Positions 51,248 through 60,183 of a stretch of DNA of 62,190 nt are shown one piece after another. The first letter of the stretch is position 1. Every line of letters begins with the position of its first letter. A model generated the notes under the pieces. The model was not told the origin of the DNA. It saw nothing but the letters and a program-made list of their open reading frames with translations, and did not search any database. The position numbers were made by a program, and so were the translations under genes. Origin of the DNA: Acidobacteriota bacterium (GTDB taxonomy: Bacteria > Acidobacteriota > Terriglobia > Bryobacterales > Bryobacteraceae); NCBI GenBank assembly GCA_018268935.1, contig JAFDVS010000054.1, positions 1 through 62,190 of the forward strand, written 5' to 3'.

Positions 51248-52927
51248 TCAATCGAGCCAGAAGGTGAAGTAGGTGTAGATGATGAGTACCAAGCCTAGGA
51301 CAACGATCGTCCCGGCGACATCGGGCAGCCCCCAACTGGCGCGGTTCTCGGCTCGCTGTTCCGGTGTCGTTGAGGCGTAGGTCAGGCCTAGCACCTTTGC
51401 TTCCGACGGGGCCGGGGTCAGCATGCTCACGATCACCACGAAGATCATGCTGAAGACGAATAGCACCCCGGAGAAGTAGTAGCCGTTGTAGTCTCCGATG
51501 GCTTTCAGCATTCCGTCGGCGGCTAGGGTTCCGCTCTTGGCGAGTGTCTGGATTGTGAGTTTGCCCATGCCCAGGATGAAGCCGACGATCAACCCGTACA
51601 GCGCCGCCGGGGCCGTGATGCGCTTCGAGAACAGGCCCAGCAGAAACACCGCCGTGATCGGCGGGGCAAGGAAACCCTGCACGTTCTGTAAATAATCGTA
51701 AAGTCCCGTATTCCCCTCGGAGATCTTCTTCATGATGGGGATCCAGATGAGGCCACAGACGACGACGCAACCGGTGGCCATGCGGCCGATGCGAACCAGC
51801 GTCTGCTCGCTCTGGCCGGGGCGTAATTTTTCGTAAATATCCACCGTGAACAAAGTCGCGCAGGAGTTGAACAGCGATGCCAGCGAAGACATCAACGCCG
51901 ATAGCAACCCGGCAACGACAAGTCCGCGCAGCCCCACAGGCAGTAGCGATTGCACCATGGTGGCGAACACCGCGTCACCCAACAGGCCGGATCCATCGGA
52001 TTTCATCGGAATCTGAATGAGGCCCTTCTGATGCAGCGCGAAGCCGATCATGCCCGGAACAAGGAAGATCATCACTGGCCAGAGCTTGAGAAAGCCGCCC
52101 CAGATCGCCCCGCGGCGGGCGTCCGTAAGGCTGCGGGCAGCCAGGGTGCGCTGCACGATGTACTGGTCGGTACACCAATACCAGATGCCGACAACCGGCG
52201 AAGCAATCATCACGCCGAGCCAGGGGAAGTTGGGGTCGGTGTTGGGCCGCCAGAGTGCAAAATTGCCGGCGTTCGGCTTGCAGGCGGCGATGAGCTCACT
52301 CCAACCGCCGAGATGGCTGAGGCCGAACCAGGTGATGAGGCCGGAGCCGAGCAAGAGGATGAACGTCTGGGCGACTTCGGTGTAGACGACAGCGCGCAGT
52401 CCGCCGAAGATCGTATAGACGCCGGTGAGCACAACGGTGGAGAACGCGCCAACCCAGAAGGCGTTGTCCGGAGAGCCGAAGGTATCGGGCAGCAGGGTTT
52501 GGAAAACGATGGCGCCGGCGTAGACCGTGACCGACACTTTGGTGAAGACGTAGGCGACAAGGCTCACGACAGAGAGCACCCAGCGCGTTTGCGAAGAGTA
52601 GCGGCGCTCCAGGAACTCGGGCATGGTGAAGACGCCGGAGCGGTAGTAGAAGGGGACGAAGACCCAGGCGAGCACGATCATGATCCAGGCGTGGAGTTCC
52701 CAATGGGCTTGGGCCATGCCGTTGTTGGCGCCCCCGCCGGCGAGGCCGACAATGTGTTCGGAACCGATGTTGGAGGCAAACAGCGAGCAGCCGACGACGA
52801 ACCAGCCGATGTGCCGGCCGGCAAGGAAATAGTCAGCGGTTGTGGATTGATGGAGGGAGGATCTGTAGACGATCCCAACGAGAAGGCAGAAGTAGGCGGC
52901 AACGACAACCCAGTCGAGAGCTTGCAT
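51248..52927 (-). CDS. Sodium:solute symporter (SSS family)
   Basis: A protein of about 559 residues with 13-14 membrane helices of the SSS/SGLT family. Family marks are the first helix LDWVVVAAYFCLLVGIVYRS, ADYFLAGRHIGWFVVGCSLF, IGSEHIVGLAGGGA and YTIFGGLRAVVYTEVAQTF, the last being the classic SGLT-like block. The substrate is probably a sugar or related polyol, driven by sodium. Two start codons are possible; 52927 is chosen because it begins the usual MQALDW-type terminus (52939 is the other). No clear ribosome site distinguishes them. Confidence 0.93.
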   Translation of the reverse strand: MQALDWVVVAAYFCLLVGIVYRSSLHQSTTADYFLAGRHIGWFVVGCSLFASNIGSEHIVGLAGGGANNGMAQAHWELHAWIMIVLAWVFVPFYYRSGVFTMPEFLERRYSSQTRWVLSVVSLVAYVFTKVSVTVYAGAIVFQTLLPDTFGSPDNAFWVGAFSTVVLTGVYTIFGGLRAVVYTEVAQTFILLLGSGLITWFGLSHLGGWSELIAACKPNAGNFALWRPNTDPNFPWLGVMIASPVVGIWYWCTDQYIVQRTLAARSLTDARRGAIWGGFLKLWPVMIFLVPGMIGFALHQKGLIQIPMKSDGSGLLGDAVFATMVQSLLPVGLRGLVVAGLLSALMSSLASLFNSCATLFTVDIYEKLRPGQSEQTLVRIGRMATGCVVVCGLIWIPIMKKISEGNTGLYDYLQNVQGFLAPPITAVFLLGLFSKRITAPAALYGLIVGFILGMGKLTIQTLAKSGTLAADGMLKAIGDYNGYYFSGVLFVFSMIFVVIVSMLTPAPSEAKVLGLTYASTTPEQRAENRASWGLPDVAGTIVVLGLVLIIYTYFTFWLD

Positions 52928-52944
52928 CCGTACAAGCATAAAGG

Positions 52945-52984
52945 AAAACGGCGTCCCCCGGTGAAGGGAAACGCCGTTTTTGTT
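52945..52984 (-). terminator. Hairpin terminator after the second Oar receptor gene
   Basis: Arms AAAACGGCGT and ACGCCGTTTT form a 10-base stem. In the minus direction it follows the receptor stop at 53009 and is followed by TTTTCCTTT. It may work in both directions, since the + side reads TTTTTG. Confidence 0.85.
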
Positions 52985-53008
52985 GGGTAAAGCGATTTTG
53001 TTTCTAAG

Positions 53009-56000
53009 TTAGAAGATGAACTTCACACCGAAGCGGCCGGAGAAGCCGGGGTTGAAGATATCCTGCAGGCCGAACAACGGGCTCAGAGCCTTGGCGCCTT
53101 CGGAGGTGCCGCGGATCATGGAGTCGAAGTTGTAGCCCTTGGCGAGGTCGGTGCCGCTGAGGTCGATTTCAGCGCTGGCGCGGGCGCGATTGAGCTGGGT
53201 CCAGATGCTGCGAGCGGTCTGTTGGTTGAACAGGTTGTCAGCATTGAACTCAAAGCGGATGCGCTTCACTTCGCCGAACTTCACTTCGTGGCCGATGACC
53301 AGGTTGGTGTAGTTGAGGAAGGGAGTGCGGCCGTAATCGGCGCGGCCATTGACGAAAACCTGCGTGCCGTTGATGGTGTTGACCAGGGTGGTGAGCGGCG
53401 TACCGGAAGCGGCGTAGAAGAACACGCCGATGTCGGAGCGCTGGCTGCTGCCCCAATCGAAGAAGCGGGAGCCGAAGAGTTTCAGCACGCTGGGGCGATC
53501 GGTGGCGAGACGGCCCTTGGGATTGAGGTTGCCCTTGGAATCCCACAGCAGTTCGTCGATGTCCCAGGCGCGGTTGGCGTTGCCACCGGGGCGGGAAAGC
53601 TGACCACCGGACTGCTGGGCGACGGCAAACACGCCAGCGCCATCGGCGCCGGAGCGGATTTCGTCGGAGTTGGCGAGACCGGAGTAATTGCCGTAGAGGC
53701 GGCTATACACATAGCTGGCCGAACCGAACCATTTGCCGAAGCGCTTGGTCAACTGCAGTTCCATGGCGTCGTAGCGGCGCTCGGCTTTCGGCGTCGGGAA
53801 GGGCTTGGTGGCGCCGGAGGTGGGCGTGGTGAGCGCGCCGCCTTCGCCGGGGTTGGCGTAGTAGTAGACTTCGTCGCCGTTGACGAGAACGCCGAGATCC
53901 TCAATGGTGCGGAGGAGGCGGTTGTTCACGTAGCTGGCGCGGAGAACCATCTGCGGGGCGACTTCGTATTCGACGCCGGCGTTGATGATGTCGCTGGCCA
54001 TCGGCTTGATCTGGGGATCAATGGTGTCGAAGCCGGCCACGCGGCGGTTGCGGAAGGAACCGGGCACTGACGGGTTCCAGATGTCCTGGCCAGGGAGATT
54101 CGTGCTGTTGAGGCTGAACACGTTCGGCGTATCGAGCGTGCGGTACTGAACGCGCCAGTAGTCGCCACCGAAGGTGCCGCGGGCGAGTTCATACTTCACC
54201 CAATCATAGTAGCGGCCGAAGCTGCCCCAGATTTTCATCTTGCCGTTGCCGAAGACATCGTAGGACGCGCCGAGACGGGGAGCGAACTTGTCGCCGTAGC
54301 CCCAGGAGAAGGCGATATCCTTTACGCTGCGTTGGAAGGAGGGCACGGTTTCCTTTTCAAAGCGGAAGCCGAGGTTCAGGGTCAAGCGGGGCATGATGCG
54401 CCAGTTGTCCTGAATATAGATGTTGCTGAGGTGTGCGCCGGTGGAGCCTTCGGTTCCGATCGAGTTGAACTCGTAGTAGCCGTAAGTGCCGCGAGCATTG
54501 CGGGGACCGCCGGGAACCGAGGAGTTGAAGGCGCGATTCCAGAACACGTTGATGTAGCCGCCCGTGGGATAGCCGGTGAACACCTTGTTGGCAATCTTCT
54601 GCGTGCCGATGCCGACCTTGAGGTCATGGCTGCCGGCGGCGCGGATCAGCTTGCTGACGTCGCCCTGCACATAGGTGCGGGTGGCGATGTCGTAGTTGCT
54701 GACGGAGACGCGGGGGGTGTTGGTGTAGCCGGTGGGTTGCTGCAGTTCGGTGGGGATAGCGAAGGGGAGGCCAGTGCCAGGAACGCTATAGGTGACGGGG
54801 GTGATGTTCGGCAGCCCGTAGTCACGGTAGTTGTCCCAGAAACGTCCGCCCTTGATGGAGAACAGGGTGGTGGGGGTGGCGACCCAGTCGATGGTGGCGC
54901 CGTAGTTGGCCTGGGGCGCGTAGAAGCCCTGAGTCTTGCGGATCTGGTTGGCGGCCTTGGAGGACGTGGTGCAGTTGGCGCACTCACCGTTGTAGCCGGG
55001 GAGAACACCATCGACACGAGTTGGGGTCCAGAGCCAGTTCACGCTGGCGCGGAGGTTCTTGGTGATATCGAAGGAGAGCTTTTCGAACACCGAATAGTCG
55101 GTGCGCTTCTGTTCGATCGTATCCTTTTCGCGGCCGTTGCTGAAGTTGAAGTCGAAAGAGCGGCGGTAGATGCGAGGAGAAGCGGCGCTGAAGAAGTACA
55201 CGCGGTTCTTAATGAGGTAGCCGCCGAGGGTGTAGCCGACTTCGTGGCGATTGTCCTTCTGCTTCGCGTCGTTGTAGTAGCGGGTGGTGGTGTCATCGGT
55301 GGGGCTCAGCAGGAGGCGCTTTACGGGAGCCGCGCTGAGCGAGTTGCCGGATAGGTAGTAATGAATATCGCCGTGGAACGCATTTCCACCGGACTTGGTG
55401 ATACCGCTGATGACGCCGCCGAGCGCTCCGCCGTATTCAGCCGAGATGCCGCCGGTTTTGACCTGGACTTCCTGCAGGATTTCGAACACCGCATCCTGGC
55501 GGGATTGTCCATTGATGAGACTGTTGGTGGAGATGCCGTCGATGGTGAAGTTGTTTTCAGCACCGCTGGCGCCGTTGACCTGGATGCCGCCTTCGATCAC
55601 ACCGGAGTTGACCGAGGGGGACATAACGGCAAGGTTCTGGAAGCTACGCGCTTTCGGAAGACGGTCGAACTCTTCGGCCGTGATGTTCTGCGCGATGGTG
55701 GTATTCGTTGTGTCGATGAGAGGAGCGGCTTCGGTGACTTGCACCGCTTGTTCCGCTTTGGCCACGGCCATAGGAGCGTTGACGGTAAGAGTGCGGCCGA
55801 GAAGCAGGTTCACATCCGCAGCTTCGTGCGCGGCGAATCCCTGCATTTCGAACTTCACGGAGTAGCGTCCGGGTTCGAGGTTACGGGCGACGAAACGGCC
55901 ATCGCCACCGGTTTGAGTCTGGAAGACGCGGCCCGTGACTTTGTTGGTGACGGTGACGGTCACATTGGGTATGACCGCACCGCTCGGGTCGGTGGCCGAG

Positions 56001-56125
56001 CCATTAATTTCGCCAAAGCGTTCTTGTCCCCATGCGGCAGTACCTAGCAGCATAAAGAGACAGAACAGGTAGGGCAGGTAGGCCCGGAGGCCCTGTCTGA
56101 GGCCCTTTGTTGATAAGTTGTTCAT
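53009..56125 (-). CDS. TonB-dependent receptor, Oar-like, second copy
   Basis: A 1038-residue outer-membrane receptor with a signal peptide (LFCLFMLLGTAAWGQ) and an N-terminal regulatory domain (GEINGSATDPSGAVIPNVTV). A plug follows (FNLAV/ARSFQNLAVMSPSVN, AEYGGALGGVISGITKSGGN), then a barrel ending in Phe (SGRFGVKFIF). The start at 56125 follows GGAGGG and is preferred to the TTG at 56137. It belongs to a different subfamily from the copy at 9624 (overall alignment is weak outside the signature blocks). It ends 82 bases before the symporter gene; a hairpin terminator separates them. Confidence 0.92.
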   Translation of the reverse strand: MNNLSTKGLRQGLRAYLPYLFCLFMLLGTAAWGQERFGEINGSATDPSGAVIPNVTVTVTNKVTGRVFQTQTGGDGRFVARNLEPGRYSVKFEMQGFAAHEAADVNLLLGRTLTVNAPMAVAKAEQAVQVTEAAPLIDTTNTTIAQNITAEEFDRLPKARSFQNLAVMSPSVNSGVIEGGIQVNGASGAENNFTIDGISTNSLINGQSRQDAVFEILQEVQVKTGGISAEYGGALGGVISGITKSGGNAFHGDIHYYLSGNSLSAAPVKRLLLSPTDDTTTRYYNDAKQKDNRHEVGYTLGGYLIKNRVYFFSAASPRIYRRSFDFNFSNGREKDTIEQKRTDYSVFEKLSFDITKNLRASVNWLWTPTRVDGVLPGYNGECANCTTSSKAANQIRKTQGFYAPQANYGATIDWVATPTTLFSIKGGRFWDNYRDYGLPNITPVTYSVPGTGLPFAIPTELQQPTGYTNTPRVSVSNYDIATRTYVQGDVSKLIRAAGSHDLKVGIGTQKIANKVFTGYPTGGYINVFWNRAFNSSVPGGPRNARGTYGYYEFNSIGTEGSTGAHLSNIYIQDNWRIMPRLTLNLGFRFEKETVPSFQRSVKDIAFSWGYGDKFAPRLGASYDVFGNGKMKIWGSFGRYYDWVKYELARGTFGGDYWRVQYRTLDTPNVFSLNSTNLPGQDIWNPSVPGSFRNRRVAGFDTIDPQIKPMASDIINAGVEYEVAPQMVLRASYVNNRLLRTIEDLGVLVNGDEVYYYANPGEGGALTTPTSGATKPFPTPKAERRYDAMELQLTKRFGKWFGSASYVYSRLYGNYSGLANSDEIRSGADGAGVFAVAQQSGGQLSRPGGNANRAWDIDELLWDSKGNLNPKGRLATDRPSVLKLFGSRFFDWGSSQRSDIGVFFYAASGTPLTTLVNTINGTQVFVNGRADYGRTPFLNYTNLVIGHEVKFGEVKRIRFEFNADNLFNQQTARSIWTQLNRARASAEIDLSGTDLAKGYNFDSMIRGTSEGAKALSPLFGLQDIFNPGFSGRFGVKFIF

Positions 56126-56388
56126 CTTTCCCTCCAAAACGAGTTGTTCTTCGCGGTAACGAAGAGCCCGCCCAGAATCTGTGAAAAACGGTGGAAGAGA
56201 TTACTTCGGTTGAGAAGCGACCTCTGATCCATGAAGCAAATCCTGAACGATGTTCATTATTGTAACAGAGAAATTTGTAGTGGGTGTTGCATAGAGGTAA
56301 CACTTGTAACGCGATACGGCCATCCGCGATATCGGGAAAAAGACTGAGGCGTGAGGGAACATTGGCGGGTGATACAATCGCTGAGCCA
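56126..56388. promoter_or_regulatory. Divergent promoter region
   Basis: A 263-base region between the second Oar gene (minus) and the first amidohydrolase gene (plus). TGATACAAT at 56370-56378 fits an extended -10 box for the + gene; the ATG is only 11 bases beyond it, so the message may be nearly leaderless. Two TTGTAAC words lie at about 56264 and 56305. Nothing else was recognised. Confidence 0.35.
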
Positions 56389-57138
56389 ATGATTGACACG
56401 AATGTCTACGTATCGCGCTGGCCGTTCCGCAGGTTGCCAGGGGATGAGACTGCCGTGCTTGTGCAAAAGCTGCGAGCCGCGGGGGTAGTGGAGGCTTGGG
56501 CCGGTAGTTTCGACGCGGTGCTGCATCGGGATATGGGCGCGGTGAACCTGCGGGTGACGGAGGAGTGCCGGAAGAACGGCAATGGGTTGCTGAAGCCCGT
56601 GGGATGCGTGAATCCGATGTTGCCGGACTGGCGGGAGGATCTGCGGCGCTGCCAGGAACGCTACGGGATGAAGGCGATCCGTCTGCATCCGAACTATCAC
56701 GGCTACCGGCTGGAGGATGCGGTGACACGCGAATTGCTGAGCGCTGCCGCCGAGCGGGGACTTTTTGTACAGATTGCGGCGCAGATGGAGGATGAGCGTA
56801 CGCAACATTCGTTACTGCGCGTTGCACCTGTGCCGTTACAGATGTTGCCCGAGTTAACAAAGACGATACAAAGGTTGCGAGTACAAGTGCTGAATCATCC
56901 GCGTCCTGTGTCCTGGGAGCGGGTGTACTGGGACTTTTGTGCGGTGGAAGGAGTGCGCGGGCTGACGGAGTTATTGAAGGGGAGCGTGGCCGATTCGCTG
57001 TGTTTCGGGTCTTATTATCCGTTCTTTCTGTGGGAATCCGCGGCGTTGAAGATGAAGGAAGCGGGCGCGGAAGGAGCGGTATTAGAGAAACTGCGCGCTG
57101 GTACGGCGCGGGTTCTGATGGGAGGAACGGGTCGATGA
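56389..57138 (+). CDS. Amidohydrolase-fold protein with altered metal site
   Basis: A 249-residue protein of the amidohydrolase-2 type TIM-barrel group. The family's first metal motif (HxH at the end of strand 1) reads IDTNVYVSRWPF here, so both histidines are replaced by Asn and Tyr. Other blocks are kept (AIRLHPNYHGY, LNHPR, SLCFGSYYPFF). It may be a pseudoenzyme or bind metal differently. The start at 56389 follows the putative -10 box. Its stop overlaps the start of a second amidohydrolase gene (ATGA), which has an intact site. Confidence 0.75.
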   Translation: MIDTNVYVSRWPFRRLPGDETAVLVQKLRAAGVVEAWAGSFDAVLHRDMGAVNLRVTEECRKNGNGLLKPVGCVNPMLPDWREDLRRCQERYGMKAIRLHPNYHGYRLEDAVTRELLSAAAERGLFVQIAAQMEDERTQHSLLRVAPVPLQMLPELTKTIQRLRVQVLNHPRPVSWERVYWDFCAVEGVRGLTELLKGSVADSLCFGSYYPFFLWESAALKMKEAGAEGAVLEKLRAGTARVLMGGTGR

Positions 57139-57917
57139 TCTGGGATTTGCATTGTCACTTTTCGGGGTTTGGAGGGCGGACGCCGGAAGAGGGAATGGCG
57201 GAAGTGATCCGGTTAGGGGACCGGATGGGGATTGAGCGGTTTTGCATTTACCTGGGATTCGGGCGGGAGGAGAATCCTTCGCCGGCACAAATGCGTACTC
57301 ATAATGACGAGGTGCTGCGGGCGCTCGATCACTGGCGGCACCGGGCATGGGCCTTCGTGTATTTGAATCCGAATTATCTCGACGAGAGTTTGCGCGAGTT
57401 CGACCGGTGCGTGAAGGATGGGCCGATGGTGGGCGTGAAGCTATGGGTGGCGCAGAAGGCGAGCGGGCGCGCGTTGGATCCTATTATTGAGCGGGCGGCG
57501 GCGATGCAGGCGGTGATCTTTCAGCACACGTGGTGGAAGACGGGAGGGAACCTAAGCGGGGAGTCGACACCACTCGATGTGGTGGAGTTGGCCAAGCGGC
57601 ATCCGAAGACTCCCATCATTTGCGGGCATACGGGTGGGAATTGGGAACTGGGGATTCGGGCAGTGCGCGGGCAGACGAATTTGTCGGTGGATCTGGCGGG
57701 GTCTGATCCGACGAATGGATTTGTGGAGATGGCGGTGCGGGAGTTGGGGGCGGAGCGGATTATCTGGGGCAGCGATGCGGGGGGAAGGAGCTTGGGATCG
57801 CAGTTGGCGAAGGTGCAGGGATCGACGGTGCCGGAGGCGGCGAAGAAGCTGATGCTGGGGGAGAACTTGAAGCGGATGATGATGCCTATTCTGACGGCGA
57901 AGGGGTTTCGGGTTTGA
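57135..57917 (+). CDS. Amidohydrolase family protein
   Basis: A 260-residue TIM-barrel hydrolase with the canonical metal motifs: DLHCHFSG (HxH), FQHTWWKTGGN (His), CGHTGGNWE (His) and WGSDAGGR (Asp). Family members include decarboxylases and lactonases; the substrate is unknown. GGAGGAACGG lies before the ATG. It is coupled to the partner without the HxH motif, so a heteromeric enzyme is a reasonable hypothesis. Its last 32 bases overlap the minus-strand small membrane protein gene. Confidence 0.85.
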   Translation: MIWDLHCHFSGFGGRTPEEGMAEVIRLGDRMGIERFCIYLGFGREENPSPAQMRTHNDEVLRALDHWRHRAWAFVYLNPNYLDESLREFDRCVKDGPMVGVKLWVAQKASGRALDPIIERAAAMQAVIFQHTWWKTGGNLSGESTPLDVVELAKRHPKTPIICGHTGGNWELGIRAVRGQTNLSVDLAGSDPTNGFVEMAVRELGAERIIWGSDAGGRSLGSQLAKVQGSTVPEAAKKLMLGENLKRMMMPILTAKGFRV

Positions 57918-58128
57918 ATACGGCGAGTGGGGGCTTGGGCTTGATGAAGTGGAGGATCAGTGCGATGGCGAGCCCCAGGATGACGGCCAGCGGCAGCAGG
58001 TAACGCGTTACGGGAATGCCGATGAGCGCGATGAGGATAATGCCGGTTGCGATGATCACTCCGCCGGCGTTCGCGCCGACTCCGAAGTTGGAGATGTTGA
58101 TTTGCGGGTGTGACGGCTGTGATTGCAT
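57886..58128 (-). CDS. Small two-helix membrane protein
   Basis: An 80-residue protein with two hydrophobic segments (VIIATGIILIALIGIPVT and LLPLAVILGLAIALILHFIK) and a Pro-rich tail. The start at 58128 has AGGAAC 9 bases upstream; the open frame extends to 58185 without support. No family was recognised. It lies 3' of the PhoX-like gene on the same strand, with a hairpin between them. Confidence 0.6.
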   Translation of the reverse strand: MQSQPSHPQINISNFGVGANAGGVIIATGIILIALIGIPVTRYLLPLAVILGLAIALILHFIKPKPPLAVFKPETPSPSE

Positions 58129-58173
58129 GATTGCCGTTCCTGGCTTCACGCTATCACATGCCGTCACCGCTCT

Positions 58174-58201
58174 GGCAGACGACAAAAAGCGATCGTCTGC
58201 C
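58174..58201. repeat. Perfect hairpin 3' of the PhoX-like gene
   Basis: Nine-base arms GGCAGACGA / TCGTCTGCC around a 10-base loop. No T-run follows on the minus strand, so it is an incomplete terminator or a transcript-protecting structure. Confidence 0.5.
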
Positions 58202-58207
58202 CCACAG

Positions 58208-60100
58208 CTAGCTGCCGATCACCGGGTTGCCCGCTGACTTGGAGACCACAATCACGGCGGGCCTCACGGGTTGTGCGTTGTCGGGGAAGGTGCTGATGGA
58301 ATCAGCCGAGTTGTCGGTCCAGCGGCCGCCTTCGCCCGGGTGTTGTACAGAGACAAAGAGCGCGGTGTTGTCGGGATTGAGGACGAGGCTGGCGGCTTCG
58401 GCTCCGGCGACGAGGCTGAGGAGCTGTTTCACGTTGCCGCGCTCCGGGCCCTCGGTGGCGACAGCGTAGATGCCATCGTTGATGCGAAGTGTGCCGGGCT
58501 GGCCATCGGTGGAGATCCAGAGGTTGCCTTTGTTGTCGAAGGTGAGGTTGTCGGGGTTGGCGATGGCTGCGGCTTGGGAAGGATCGAAGCCGGCGAAGAA
58601 TGCTCCGTGGGCGGAGTTCTTCCCATCGCCGCAAAGGAGAAACACTTCCCAGGTGAACTTCGTGCTGGTGTGATCGGCTTCGTCTTCGGTGAATTCGAGG
58701 ATGTGGCCGTAGCGATTGACGGCGCGGGGATTCGCTTTGTCGAGTTGGCGATCGGTGCGCAGTGTGTTGTTGGTGAGCGCCACGTAGATTTTGCCGTTGA
58801 TGGGATTGGCTTCGATGTCTTCGGGGCGATCCATTTGGGTGGCGCCGAGGAGGGCGGCTGCGCCTCGGGCGTTGACGAGCACGTCGGCCTGGTTGGTAAA
58901 GCCGTTGGCCGAAGTGAGTGGGCCTTGTCCGTAGATGAGCGGGAGCCATTCGCCGGAGCCGTTGTCGTTGAGCTTGGCGGCGTAGAGCACGCCTTCATCG
59001 AGGAGTTTGTCGTTAGCCGCGCGGTTGAAGGCGTTGTATGTTCCGTTGCTCACATATTTGTAAATGAACTGAAACCGCTCATCGTCGCCCATGTAGCCGG
59101 CGATGCGGCCGTTGCGGGCCACTTGCACGGCGACGCCTTCGTGGCGGAAGCGGCCGAGGGCGGTGCGCTTGCGCGGGCGCGATGTGGGGTCGTAGGGATC
59201 GAACTCGACGACCCAGCCGTAGCGATTGGGCTCGTTGGGGTGTTTGGCGATGTCGAAGCGATCGATGTGGCGCGCCCAGGGGTAATCGCCGTTGGCGGCG
59301 GGGAGGCCGTAGCGGGCGTGGAGCGATTTTAGTGGCCCGTCAGGGAGTGCGCCGGCGTTGGAGAAGTACTGATGGAAATTCTCTTCGCCGGAGAGCGCCG
59401 TGCCCCAAGGCGTTTTGCCGCCTGCGCAGTTATTGAGGCTGCCGGTGACGAAAGTGCCTTCGAAATCCTGAGCGGTCTTCAGCCAGGACGAGCCTGCGGC
59501 GGGTCCGGTGAAGCTCATCGCGGTGGAGAGTGAGGAGATGCGGCGGTTGTAAGAAGAGCTGGGGATGTAGCGCCAGTTGCCGCTTGCATCGCGCATAATT
59601 TCCACGACGGTGAGGCCGTGGGCAGCGAGTTCGATCTCGGTTTGCTCGCGGGTTTGGCTGTTATAGCCCGCGTAGTTTTTGAACATCAGTTCCGGGTTGG
59701 TGTATTCGTGATTGACGACGAGCAGGCCGTGGCGCGCGGTGTTGGAGTCGTGGCTGGGGAGCGGGAAGAAGTCCATCCAATCGCAGTTGTAGCCGAACTG
59801 CTGTTCCTGTTTGGCCGCGGATTGATTGGCCGAGTCGAAGGCCGGGGCGTTGGCGAGCAGTGGATCGCCCCATTTCAAAAGGACGGCGTGTTTGTAGCCG
59901 GCGGCGAGAGTCACGGCGTCACGCGAGTTGGCGGTGACGGAAGAGAATTGGAGGCGGAAGTCGCGGATGGCATCGCGGTTTGCGTCTTCGCCGCGCAGGC
60001 TGGTGGCGAAGGCGGCAACAGGCAGTGTCTTGGCGAGGCCGCCGAGGAGAGATCGGCGTTGAAAGCGCCGTTCGAGGATAGTTCCCAGAGTTTCGGTCAT
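58208..60100 (-). CDS. phoX: PhoX family phosphatase (DUF839)
   Basis: A 630-residue Tat-exported protein (FQRRSLLGGLAKTLPVAAF) of the PhoX family, calcium- and iron-dependent phosphomonoesterases of the periplasm. The signature NNCAGGKTPWGTALSGEENF (residues 214-233) holds a conserved Cys and Glu of the metal centre. FRHEGVAVQVARNGRIAGY and PDNLTFDNKGNLWISTDGQP are later propeller blocks. It frees phosphate from organic compounds and is usually induced by phosphate starvation; no Pho box was searched for in detail. Confidence 0.9.
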   Translation of the reverse strand: MTETLGTILERRFQRRSLLGGLAKTLPVAAFATSLRGEDANRDAIRDFRLQFSSVTANSRDAVTLAAGYKHAVLLKWGDPLLANAPAFDSANQSAAKQEQQFGYNCDWMDFFPLPSHDSNTARHGLLVVNHEYTNPELMFKNYAGYNSQTREQTEIELAAHGLTVVEIMRDASGNWRYIPSSSYNRRISSLSTAMSFTGPAAGSSWLKTAQDFEGTFVTGSLNNCAGGKTPWGTALSGEENFHQYFSNAGALPDGPLKSLHARYGLPAANGDYPWARHIDRFDIAKHPNEPNRYGWVVEFDPYDPTSRPRKRTALGRFRHEGVAVQVARNGRIAGYMGDDERFQFIYKYVSNGTYNAFNRAANDKLLDEGVLYAAKLNDNGSGEWLPLIYGQGPLTSANGFTNQADVLVNARGAAALLGATQMDRPEDIEANPINGKIYVALTNNTLRTDRQLDKANPRAVNRYGHILEFTEDEADHTSTKFTWEVFLLCGDGKNSAHGAFFAGFDPSQAAAIANPDNLTFDNKGNLWISTDGQPGTLRINDGIYAVATEGPERGNVKQLLSLVAGAEAASLVLNPDNTALFVSVQHPGEGGRWTDNSADSISTFPDNAQPVRPAVIVVSKSAGNPVIGS

Positions 60101-60183
60101 GCAGCCGCTATTGCAGCAGGCGGATGCAACGGTTCCATGAACAGGAGGTCATTTTTCGAAGACTTTCGTCGCATAATAGAGCC

